Source of the DNA: Trebouxia sp. TZW2008
Lineage: Eukaryota; Chlorophyta; Trebouxiophyceae; Trebouxiales; Trebouxiaceae
Reading direction: 5' to 3'
Length of the DNA stretch: 64,000 nucleotides
NCBI GenBank assembly: GCA_002118135.1
Contig: BDIU01000195.1
Coordinates: forward strand, 1-64,000
This document shows positions 1-11,500 of this stretch, one piece after another; position 1 is the stretch's first letter, and each line of letters starts with the position of its first letter. The position numbers and the translations under genes were made by a program. A model generated the notes under the pieces. That model had not been told where the DNA came from. It saw nothing but the letters and a program-made list of their open reading frames with translations, and made no database searches.

Positions 1-4
1 AGGG

Positions 5-42
5 CGAAAGCTTTCGGCCCCTTTCGCTGCCGAAAGCTTTCG
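5..42. repeat. Twice-repeated 12-bp palindrome at the window edge
   Basis: The self-complementary 12-mer CGAAAGCTTTCG occurs at 5-16 and again at 31-42, with a partial third copy (CTTTCG) between them. It lies about 320 bases upstream of the first coding exon. It could be a promoter-proximal motif or the end of a larger repeat cut by the window edge. Nothing else can be supported in 1-361. Confidence 0.5.
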
Positions 43-361
43 GCTACCTGCCCGCTCACTGGATATCAGCCTTGCCTTTTGCAGGCCTGTGCGCACAGAG
101 GCTCATGCAGCACGCTTCGCACCCGTCAGGTCGTTCTGGAACTGTGCGCTTGTCCCGCTGGACCTCACGGAACCATTCTTGACCTGAAAATCAGCTCTTG
201 ACCTCACGCTTGACCCCAAACATGGCCTTGACGGAAACACTAAGCAGCTTCTGTTCACCGCTCGCAGACATGCGTCACGTTGCATACACCTGTTCCAGCT
301 TTTTTCGCGTTGAGTTTCCCGGTTCAGACCGCGGCTCAAGCATATACAGAGCTGCTGTCAG

Positions 362-3300
362 ATGCGAAGACTTGTGTCCACAGTCCGCAGGTAAGAGGTC
401 GCCTTGTCCGAGAGGTGTATGCATACTGCCAGATCACAGCAACAGCTGATCATCAGCCCGGCTGACCCTGCTTCCATCTGTAGTTGCAGGCGAATGGACA
501 CAGGAGGATTGGCAGAAGCAAGAGTGTATGGAGTTGTGCTGGATCAGACAGTGCTGGTGCCCCCAGCTCAGGGGTATCTTGGTGACTGTGGGAGTCTGCA
601 GCTGGTTGATCATGCGCTGGGTCCGCAAGTAAGCCTGTGCAATGTTGATGCAGCAGCCTCAAGTTGACAGAACTTGAACTGCCAAGCAGCTGGCATCACA
701 GATCACTTGTGCATGACTACTTGTATCAATGACGCCATCAAGCAAATCTGACTGACTGCTGACGAGTGCTCTACGAACAAGTTCACGCTGCATTGACAGG
801 TGAGGGTGTTGGGGGTCCAGCTTCTAGACGGAGAGACTGTTCATATTGTTGATACGCTACTGGTGGAGGGGCAGATGGTTCACGTCAGCCTTGATTGGAC
901 GCAGCGCTTTGACTTCCTGCAACAGCACACAGGTTCGTCTGCTGTCACTGGAAACAAGACCTAACTATTGAAGCGCTGTACAGCTTGTATGGTACACGGC
1001 GTCCCTGCTCTGTTTAATTTGCCGCTTGGTCTCATGCACGTCACAATTGGTGGAGAAACAGCTCCAGCTTGCGGTTGAATCCGGCACAAATCAGAATTTT
1101 GTTGTAAGCACGCATATATCTGCTGCAATTGCTGTTGCACATGGGCAGCCTTTAGCTATAGCCTATTGGTTCAGTCAAATCAGGGCCCGCTAAAACCGCT
1201 GAGGGACTAGTGCGCATGCAGTACTGCTTCTCATGGCATCTTGTCGATTGCCAGGGCTCAGCACTGCCACACTGCAGGCCAGGGAATGAGTGAGAATGAC
1301 TTCCACAGGACTTCAAGCTGCAACAGCAGGAGTCATGATCAATCTTGCTTTTGTCCTGGACAGCTTCACCAGCGTGTTTTTTGATGCTGCAGCCCAGCAT
1401 TTGCTCAATGGAGTGGCACTCAACCTCTTCAACAGCAGGACGACAAAATGGAGTTCTGTGCCAGGCCAACAGTTTGCTGCCTACATTGATGTCAAAGGAG
1501 CGAAGTTCACCGATGATGAGCTCAACAGACTGGAGAGAGGATGCAACGATGCTATCAATCTACATCTCCCAATCACACAGGCGCGTGTGAGGCAGCCAGG
1601 ACGACGCAATGGCTTGCAAGCAGATGACGCTGGCAGCAGCAATGAGGCTGAAGACCCTGCACCTCAGGTGAGATGTGTTGCATGTTGCTTTGATCAGGTA
1701 AGATGTATTGCATGATGCATTGGTGCTTTTGCTTTCCTCTATGTGTGATAGCAGGGGACTCTTGCGGCAGCAATGAGGCTGGAGACCCTGCACCTCAGGT
1801 GAGATGTGTTGCATGTTGCTTTGGTCAGGTGAGATGTATTGCATGATGCATCGGTGCTCTTGCTTTCCTCTGTGTGTGACAGCAGGGAACTCTTGCAGCA
1901 GCAATGAGGCTGAAGACCCTGCACCTCAGCTGGGAAGCGTTGCATGATACGCTTATGATGCTGCTTTCAAATGTGTAGGACAACAGGTGACGCCTGCAGC
2001 AGCAGTAAGGCTGAAGACTCTGCGCGTTAGGTGAGACATGTTGCATCTCAGACTAGTGCTCCTGCTTCCCTCTTCAGGATGCGGCATGCGACGCTTGCAA
2101 CAGCAAATGTGCTCGAGACATCGCGCTGTAACATGTTCATGTTGCGTTGGTAACCCAGCTTCACCAATATGAGATAAGGGCGGGTAGAAAACTTGCTGTC
2201 AATGCTCGTCTTCAACTTGTCTGCTTTCCTGGCACTTCTAAATTTTGTGCTTGCAGAAAATTTCCCCATCAACCTCAGTCAGAAAATCGCGTCAGTCAGT
2301 TCTGCTTGTGACAGCTGCTGCCATTTGCTGCAATTGTCTCTGCTGGAGCATTGCAAGAAAAATGTTTTAGCTAAATGCAGCACCATTTGCGCTGTTGACA
2401 TCATTGGTACATCATCATATTGTTGTAAGCACTTGCATATGACCCCAAGGACACTTTCCCTACGTCAAATTAGCCATCGTCAAAATTAAGACTGCAGACA
2501 GAAAGCTCTGACCTGTTTCCGATCATGGTGTCCTGACAGTAAAAACGTCTTTACAATGCTTACATGAAGAATGACCTTGTAAGAAGATATCAGCAGTAGC
2601 CTGTTCTGGTGTAGGCTACACCATGGATGACTGTTATTCAAGGTGTAGGAGCGGATCCCTGTGACAAGTTCCACCTTCAAAACACCAAGGAGCTCAGGGT
2701 GCTCAAGATTGTGGGCTGCAAGGAGCTATTCACTGTCAATGGGGATCGCACTGGTCAGAGCAGGTTGCACTTTCTGGCTGGGCAGCGATACTTGGGGTTG
2801 CTGGAATCTCTCCTGAACAAGCCAGAACTTCGCAGCAAGGTACTTGGAATGTTCATCTGGTTCTTCTGGCAAATTAGCAACCTGGTTGAGCATCACACCA
2901 GCGCCACAATTCACCATTGCTATTCCCAAACCCTGTTTGGTCGCTATGGGCAATACATCAGTCCTGAAGGATCCATGGCATGCGCTCATGATCCCGTGAT
3001 TGCATGCCGCACCTTGCAGCAGAGCTCATAAGTGTCACATATTGACAGTGAGCTGCATGCCTGCTGCTTGTGTCCAATGATGTTCTGCAAAGCTTTGTCA
3101 GGCTACAAGCTCATGCTGATCAAGCTTGTTGACAGTTGTGGACCCAGCTGATGGCAATGATGTTTTGTTGGGACTGCAGGCCTTCAGGTATGACACGAGC
3201 TTGCCGACCACTGCAGTTGAGCACGGCGTCGCCCTCGGCAAGCGTTCACTGCAAGGTGCCGTCTCATGCTGACTTGCTCTCGTTTTTCCTTTGCATATCA

Positions 3301-3671
3301 CGCATGGCATGGCAATCTCACCTTGAATCTTCCACCAATGTATCTTGAGATCGGATGACCACGCTTATGTTACCTCACATGCTCATGGGCATGACTTGCA
3401 CGACGGGCTCCTGCACATGCAATACCATGGCAATGCTACTGCTTGCTCTGTCATACACATTGATTGCGGCATCACATCATCAAGGCCTAAGCAAAGACTT
3501 TGTATGCATAGGCGGGGCAGACACATTCATTGGAAGGAACACAAATTTGCTTCATCTGTCTCGTGTGGCAAGTGTAGCAACACAGGTGGCTCCAGCCTCT
3601 GTGTTCTTGCTCTTTGCCACAAATGCTGGCTGCAACAAGGGCTGCTATGATTTCCTGATTGCATCGCCAGG
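362..3671 (+). CDS. Alanyl-tRNA editing protein, AARSD1/AlaX type (3' end unresolved)
   Basis: Free-standing editing domain that hydrolyses mischarged Ser- or Gly-tRNA(Ala) in the cytosol or an organelle. Exons 362-390, 490-628, 800-932, 1393-1667 and 2615-2839 join in phase to give 267 residues. Key matches are SLDWTQRFDFLQQHT running into AQHLLNG across an intron, which makes the zinc-binding HxxxH motif (HTAQH), and PCDKFH, the CxxxH motif that supplies the other two zinc ligands. LRVLKIVG and RLHFLAGQRYL also match the family. The start at 362 opens a 29-base exon and is the least certain point. An exon at 3136-3187 (DPADGNDVLLGLQAF) and another at about 3512-3671 (ASVFLLFATNAG) fit the family's C-terminal half, but their phases do not join the main model, so an exon is missing or misplaced. 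The usual Gly-rich GGGQP motif reads AQGYL here. Family assignment is firm; the 3' half is inferred. Confidence 0.8.
1641..2030 (+). repeat. Exon-end ladder after editing-protein exon 4
   Basis: The last 27 bases of exon 4 (ending 1667) recur almost unchanged with ends at 1798, 1929 and, more decayed, 2030. Spacing is 131, 131 and 101 bases. The intervening intron sequence is duplicated too: GATGTATTGCATGATGCAT appears in each unit. The first extra copy keeps its GT donor; the second has lost it (CAG followed by CT). Confidence 0.85.
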
Positions 3672-4031
3672 TATAGCTGCTGAACTTGCCATTGCATGCG
3701 ATGCCATTGCCTCTGCTTTGTCAAACCAAAGTGCTGCAAGTAGCAATGCTGCAAGATGCCACATTCCTGCTTTTGAAGATCATCAGCTGTAGGCTGAAAT
3801 GTTGCAAAACCTACTCTGCTGTTGAAAAGGGAAGCAGATTGCCTTCTGGATGAAGAAGCAAGGTTTGAAACGTGCTCTTTGCCTTGCTTTGGCTGTGATG
3901 TGTCAGACAGTAGCAATGCTTTTACTAGCCTGATCTGCTGCACAATCTACACAGCAGTCCTTAATCAATCACTTTCAAGCTCATTGATTTCATCAGTTCC
4001 ACGGTGTTAGTTGAGAAAAGCTTCATCAGTT

Positions 4032-4349
4032 TCACTCTGTTACAGTGTCAATCAAGAAAAGTCTTTGTGATGGAATGAAGCCCTCGCCATTGTGAATTGT
4101 GTGGGCACAGGAATCAGAGAAGAGTGCCACCAGCAGCTTCGGCGCATACTGGAAGTCCTGGGACCACGGCTGGAGCCTCACGGTGACTGGCTTTGCGGCC
4201 GTAGCATGGAACTTACTGCTGAGAAAGTGGATCAGGCATTTCATTGTATTGTAGACAGCCTTGGGTAGCTCAGGGGGCCGCTCAAAGCTGTCGGATAATC
4301 GCTTACTGGCAAGCTTGCTTTGGCCTCTAAGAAAACAGATGGCAGGCAT
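4032..4349 (-). other. Isolated minus-strand reading frame, possible exon or remnant
   Basis: An open frame of 105 codons whose middle (ELPKAVYNTMKCLIHFLSS, then AAKPVTVRLQPW) has the look of a folded protein rather than of a repeat shadow. I recognise no family. It lies opposite the unresolved 3' end of the editing gene, so it may be a fragment of another gene or a captured remnant. No convincing partner exons were found on the minus strand. Confidence 0.25.
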
Positions 4350-4608
4350 GCCAGCAATTGAGAGAAGAATTACTGTCAGCTTAGGTATGTATCACTAGTA
4401 CAAGTACCATGAGAATCAAGTCTGTTGAGTACAGCAGGTGTAGCAATACCGGTCTGTGGTATTTCATTGTAGCTCGTGATTGGTGCAAAGTCTGTAAGAC
4501 TGGCATCATAAAGCGCACTTATTTGGCCTGCATTTTACTCCTTTTTTTGATTTGGGAAAGGGCAGGATCTTGTTCGAAGTACTTGACTTGTGTTCCCTCA
4601 TGTAGCAG

Positions 4609-4687
4609 AGAGTGCGGCGGGGGCTATTTACAAGAAAAGGGTGAAAGCTTTCCAGCAGTGATCTTGGTCAACGGTAGTTTGGACTAG
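4609..4687 (+). other. Candidate last exon of the editing protein
   Basis: After a possible acceptor ending at 4608 there is a short open stretch to a stop at 4685-4687, containing ECGGGYLQEKG. The Gly-rich run loosely recalls the GGG..G element near the AARSD1 C-terminus, but two other frames also read through part of it. The connection to the exon at 3512-3671 is unproven. Confidence 0.25.
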
Positions 4688-5527
4688 CGGTTGGCCGATA
4701 TGACTACTTGAAGTTGAAGAAATTGTCTACATGATGTTGGGAAGCGGTCCTGCCTTACAATAGCTTATGATGTATATATAGTTCTGCGCAGCTGTTGATT
4801 GTTTCAGGTATGGAGGCCTCTTTTATGCCAATCTGGATTGAATATGATGTAAGCATGCTCTAGATCTATATTGGCACCAGTCTACAGCCTGCTGTGACAA
4901 TATACATATTTACAACATGCCAGCAGGTCGAGAACGAAAGCAGGTTGCAGCAAAACTGACAATTGTCTCGAGTCTAAGGCAAAGACAAGCAGCAATAGGA
5001 ACAACTGCATTGGCAGGAATCGGAATTGGTCATCCCTTGAATGCGATCTGCACCTGAGGCACATCTGTCCGCCATTCTGTCCCCCCGGTGCAAGCGCCGA
5101 TGCCATCGCACGCTCTGGCAGCTACCAGAAGTATTCGTCTGTGATGTGCATGCCGGAAGCTACCAACGCTTGTTGCTTGATTGCTTCTGGCGAGTCATCG
5201 CACGTTTGGATCCAGAGGTGAACGAGTCAGGTCGGGTGCGCAAAACGACTCTGCCGTGACCTGCTGCAGCTCACGCGTTGCTTGACTGCAACTGCGCTTT
5301 ATCGGACTGTTTCGACGTCATCAGCTCTTGGCGCCTCTTGTGCTACCTCTGTACAGAGATCAGTTCAGCCATACCATCCATGTGAGCTTGTTGAACCTCC
5401 TGCCCTAGACGTGGTTTGCCGCACGTCAACAGTGGAGGTGCATCACCTGACGCCCTGGCGCACACGAGACACGCAGCTACGCCGTTTCTCAGCAAAACAT
5501 TGTCCGCAGCCTCTGGTCAAAAGTTAC
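4688..5527. other. Intergenic region between editing gene and large gene
   Basis: No convincing exon. The part from about 5040 is richer in G+C and CpG than its surroundings and probably holds the promoter and 5' leader of the large gene. The reading frame of that gene is open back to 5282, so an earlier start at 5282 is possible. Confidence 0.4.
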
Positions 5528-8500
5528 ATGGCTCAGTCTGACCATCCGGATCCGAAGAGGCAATGCAAGGCGAAGTCTGGTAATGAGGCTCAAGTCGCGA
5601 TCAACTTACAAAAGTTGCCATGCTGCATTGCCAACGAGTCTTGTTTGCAAGCAGCCGGAGGCCCTGCAAGTAGTGCTCAAGCACCTGCACAAGTAGCCCC
5701 CAGCCTGGTTCGTGAAGACCGCACCATAGCAGGTCTGTTAAGGCCGCAACAGTCAACTGACACACTCTTGCTATACACATTTCATAATTGTCTAGCAATA
5801 CTGATTGGGCTCACCACACAGTGCACATGGCACGCATGAGAACGCATATCACATGAATACCTGCCAAGCCACTTTTGCACAATTTGTCGTGCATCAAATC
5901 TTCATGCATATCAAGAAGGTCTCCTGTTCATAGCTACACATCATGAGACTGCAAGCCCCTGTGTTCCCGTTCTGCAGACCCATGTGCTGCTAGCTTGACA
6001 GCTCACCTCGCCTCACAAGTTGTGCTGCCATTTGCTTTGTTCAGACTGTCAAGTGTGCTGCAATGACAAGGCAGAACACAGGAATCTGTAGTCTTGGAGT
6101 CACAGCTAATTCAGAATGTACACATTGCTGCAGGTGGCATGCTGATGACTGCAGAGCTTGAAAAAGCATTAGCAGGTATCCTCACGCTATGTGACTGCCT
6201 CCATTTGGCTTTCCCAAAAGTCTTGTCAACCTTTATTTAGTTGCTCTTCAAGCAGCAATTGTGAAACTCACACAGTCAGATGGCATGCCGGCATATTTCA
6301 GCATCACATGGTCATGTGGCTTGACACACCAGCTGAGAAAACAGCATCAATTGCTTTTCAAAATACCGTCAGCTTCACGACGCAAATGTCACACCTTTGC
6401 ATACACAGCCGTTGCACAAGAAAGTCAATGGGGCTTGCTTGCCAGACAGATCGTATTTAGAGCTTGCATCAAACTGTCATCCTGAAAAACCGTCAGGCAA
6501 TGCAAGACGATTTTGCTGTCCCACGATCAGATGTCTAGGCACCTGCTGTGTCTCTCACAGCATGCATTGGCTGACCAGTTTGGTAATTGTGTCCCACCTT
6601 GCACATCTCTTAAGATCCCAATCCGACAGTGCTGTATTGCATATGGCAATTGCTTCTGCTTAAGTGTCATCTAAACATGGTTGTTGAACCTCAACAAATT
6701 GATGCTGCAAGTTGCCTTGATAACTTGACCGGGATGTAGTGCCGACGCATCTGTTTGCACCGTTGCAGAACAGCCAAGCAGAAATGGGTACCATCCAGAG
6801 CAAGACACCCACTTTTTAGGTCAGCTGCATTCTTGTGACTGCACATGATGCTGCTGCTGCTGCTGCTGCTGCGCAGCTGTTGTCAAACAAACGATGTCTG
6901 GCTGAGCAGCTGCACAGGATTTCACGTGGTGTCTGTGTCTCACTGTATTGCACTGTACTATATTGTGCTGTGCAATGCTGTGCTGTGCTGAGCTGTGCTG
7001 TGCTGTGCTGTGCTGTGCTGTGCTGTGCTGTGCTGTGCTGTGCTGTGCTGTGCTGTGCTGTGCTGCACCCTACCTAAGAGTACCTTACTATGCAGTGCCA
7101 TTGCGTGCTTCATTACGCCATGCTGTACTGTGCCTCACCAGACTATACTCCTGCACTGTACCGGGCTCAGAAAGAAGCAAGCATGTTGGCATGCCCAGGA
7201 TCCACTCTGTCATTGGCATGATGCAACTGCCCAGTCAAAACCAGCTATATACCAAACTTGCCAGCAGATGTTTGCCTGGTCATCCTGGACGCACTTCACC
7301 AATTTTGTCTTGATGTTGCATCTGAACCTGCTGATGATGTCAATGCAGGCCTGATGCGTCAAGCGCTAGGCCAACATTCTTGCTGCACCAATTTTGGCGT
7401 TGTCAATAGAGAGCACCCTGAGTGCTCCACAGCGTCAGGCGCCCCTAAGAATGGCTTTTCAAGCCCGGTGCCTTGCCATGTTCTGCATGCAGCACAACCC
7501 GACGACTGTGCTGATGGGCACAAAAGAGCCTCAAGTTTCTTGCCGCCCGACACTCCGTTTCAACGTAGACCCTTGAATCCCAAACGGGGCATGTCACCCA
7601 GTCCAGTGGGTGTTACCACCCTTCAGTCCCACTCTGGGTTCCCCCCTGCTGCTGCCTCCCGAGAGGCCCCCTTGCCAAGCTTCCCCGGTAAGAGTACAGT
7701 AATTTCTGTCGATAACAATGGCATTGGGTCACCAATGATCTGCCCTCACGACAACTTGTTCTCACTGCAGTGTCTTTTTGAGGAGGTGTCCTGACAGTGA
7801 GTGTCCTTATGTTGAATGCTTGATCCCATCTGATAGCTGCTACATACCTGGCATCCCATACATGATGCAGCAGCAGACATGTCCTCCTTAATAGGCATAA
7901 GCTTTGGTGATTATTGTGAGAATGCCATGGCTGTGTTGTTGAAAATGATCAAAGCAGCATGGTTCATGGCTCTGGCATGACTGATGCATGTGTCTGGCAA
8001 TGCATGTGTCTTTGAAAACAACAGCTGTACCTGCCATCATGCAGTTTTGGCTGCATCTTTCACCAACAGCAAATGTGGTCAGATTTCATGACGGCATTTG
8101 CAGTGAAGCGCCAGGCTTTCATGCACACCAGCTTTACATAGCAAAGCTGTACTCACCACGAATCTCATGGGTTCCAGTTTGGTCATTAGTCAAGCCATTG
8201 TCTACTTGATCAGATGTTGCAAACTTGTTGTGATATGAACCCAAATCAAGCTATGGTATTCATGCAGAAGAGGTAGCACCAGCGGCGGTCTCAGAGGTCA
8301 TGCAAGCATCAGCAGCAATGGACATGGAGATCAACCATAGCCTGTTGGACAAGGAGTTCTGCAGCGGTATTTTGGGATTTGTAACTGGTCTAGATGCAGA
8401 TCGTGTTCAGCTCAGGAACACTCCACCCAGCACCTACTTCCGTTTGCCAATGTCAGAATCGTATGGCTCTAAGAATAAGATTGAATGGCACTTCAGATTT

Positions 8501-11500
8501 GAGAGCAAGAGCGTAAGCTGCTGCCTCTGCATGCACACATCATGGTCACATTGCTTTCTGGCAAGACATGACTTGTGCCACACACACCTAGCATCTTTGC
8601 TAGAAATTGTCTCCTGTTGCTTCCATGATCACTTCTCAATTCCACTTGGTGGCCAGTGGTCATCTGCCTTGCAGTTTGTTCTGGGTCACAAAGAATTGTC
8701 TGTTCATGCAATTGCTTGCATAGCGTTGAACTATGCTGCCTCATGTGCAAATGCTGTTGATCTTTTTGACCCACAGTACCCTGGCTGATTATGGTACAAT
8801 TGCAGATTGCATATGGAAACACCTTTGTTACACATTGCGCCACTTTGCACCGCACTAAGTATTGGTGCCAAGGTGGCGTCCTTTGTGCAATTTGAATAGC
8901 ATCTCAGCGATTTGAAATCTCAAACATAACGCATTATATATTGTGCGCTGGGTGTTTTGTCTGGTGATTCACTGGTGTCATGCAGAAACAGAGTGACACG
9001 CATGCTGAGTGTCACACCCTGGTGCTCAGCTGATTGGTGTGACACTAAGCATGCTGCACAAAGCAGGATGTGTGCAAGGCTGTGCCATGCAGCAACGGGA
9101 TGGTACTCACCCCCATGACACTGAGCATGCTGCACAAAGCAGGATGTGTGAAAGGCTGTGCCATGCACAAATAGGATGGTGCTCAGCCCCATGACACTGA
9201 GCATGCTGCGCAAGGCAGGGCCAACAGCAGACAGTCTTGCTTGCTCCAATAGCAGGCCCTTATGCAGGGACCCCAGCTAACCTTTGCAAGGGTGCCATGC
9301 AGAAAAAGGGCGATGCTCAGGTTTTGGGTGTGACACTGAGCATGTGGCACAAGCCAGGTAGGAAAGGATACAAGAAGATCCGAGAAGGCCTTATCGTTTC
9401 CTCTCTGGCCCTCATACTTGAACAGGTAATCAGTATTGTGCCATATTCATTTTGTCTCATTTTGTTCACTTCATCTCGTTTCATATCATTTCGTTGTATA
9501 TAATGTTGCATCTTACAACATTGGTTTTGTGTCATGTCTATGTGTCATTAGATTGCAGTATTCCAGTAGTTCTCAAGCTGCCTCTCTAGACAGAGGCCCC
9601 CCCCCAGCGGCGTGGACTTTTTATGTTTCTCAAGTAGTTCTCTCACCAACCCCTTGCGTTGTTGTCTGCTATGAGTCAAGCGGGCTTCTGCAACTAGCAA
9701 CAACAAAAGAAGTGGCAATGCATTGCTAAAAACAAGACAAGAGTCCTCCTAAAGTGTTTGATTGTTTACTCAACATATCCCATGCTTGCATCGCTGTCTG
9801 TATGCCTGTGCATATCCAGCAGTATTCAGGAACGCCTCACACATGTGTGCTTTTGCACATCCAGCAGTATAAGGACGGCTTCATGCGTTTGTGACTGAGA
9901 TGAAGCACATGGCTGCTGCTCACAACCTTAGCTGTGACACAATCACAACATGCAATCCTGTCAAGCTCACATCAAAGCAATAGAGGTGAATTCTGACATG
10001 ACGGAAGGCTCAATACAACAGATGCGGTAAATTGTTGTTCTCTGTATAAACAACCTCAACGATTTCACCAAAACTGCAGAGCAGTTATTGGAGTTCATGA
10101 TGTGTTGTGTGTAACGCAACAGATGGTGGGGCCTGAGAATCCGCGAATATCAGAACAGATGCAGATCTGGGTGGCCAAAATGGTTGACCTCAGTCAGTTC
10201 CTGGATGAAATGCGCAGTCCTGGGAAGAAGACAAAAAGCTTACCCGAGGCTTGCAACCTGTTCTTAAGCGAGTGTGGCAAACTGCACTCTGATCTGCCAG
10301 CCAGAATAAGATTGTGGGCTCAGAAATGGAGCAAAATATACTCCAGGGTATATCAATCTCGCAATCTTGAGACACACCTTGGCGGCGATCAACACTGTGC
10401 TGACATGTTTGACACTTTGGCAGCAGAAGCAGCAGAAACATCACAGGCGGCAGCAGCAGCAGCAGCGGCAGCAGCATCAGCAGCGGCAGCAGCAGCAGCA
10501 GCAGCAGCAGAATTGACACAGGCAAGTACCTCGTTGAGAAGATCTACAAGTGCAGTTGCTGTATGTATACTGTTGCCAGCAGCGCACACATGCTTTGGCC
10601 TGTTGCAGCTATCTCGATTTGACTTAATCAGAAAGCCAGCATGCCATGCAATTGTCTGTACCTGCTCTGCCTGATGACTGATGAGCCTGCTGTACAGCCG
10701 CAATTGCAGCATTGACTGCCATTTCCTGTGATCACTTTGAGATGCATCCCATTGCACACTTTTTTGCACGTGGACATGTGCAAAGATGCTTGCCTGCAAA
10801 ACAGGCTTGCAATTCTCCTGTCAACAGTGCTAACAGCAATGATTGACAACGTCTGACGTGATCATTGGAAACGCTTGCAGGACCTTGGAGGTGAGCCCTT
10901 ACCAATAGATATGGATCTGGATGATGGCCTAGCTGGTCAGCCTTCAGCTTCAGGCAAGCATGGCTGCTCTTCTTGCTTGCAGCTTTGTGACCTTGTAATC
11001 ATATATGATACTTAGCCTGCTGCTGTCTGCGCGATGTGAGCATGCTATGCAGGTCTGCAGATTTGTAACAGTGCCAAGCATGCTGCATACATACAACCCC
11101 CGCATGGCACTGTCAGCTGAGATTCATCCTTCTCATGCTAAGCTCGGTGCTTTGTTTTAGCCTCAGCATAACATGTGCATCTAGGATGCAGCAAATGACA
11201 GCATTGGAGTGATGATGATGCAATCACAGTGTGCAGCTCCTGTGGCGACAGAGTTGCTGAAAACAACATCTCTGTGTCTTAATGCAAGCTCACACCTTTC
11301 ATTGCTTAAGAGCTTTCCATCTGATAGCTTGGGTGTGGCTGCAGGCACTGCTGATTGGGAAGAGTTTGGTGGTCCAGGAGGCCAGCAGTTCACGGCAGGC
11401 ATCAGGTGTGCTGCTTGCTCTTTTGAGCTGACAATTACTATATCAACATACTGTGAAGTTCACCTACCAATGCTCTGAAACATTTGCGCACTGGGTGGTG

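Noticed and set aside
6835..7354. Cys/Ala/Val/Leu open frames
   Set aside because: Products of the TGCTG pentamer, open in all frames because the unit contains no stop.
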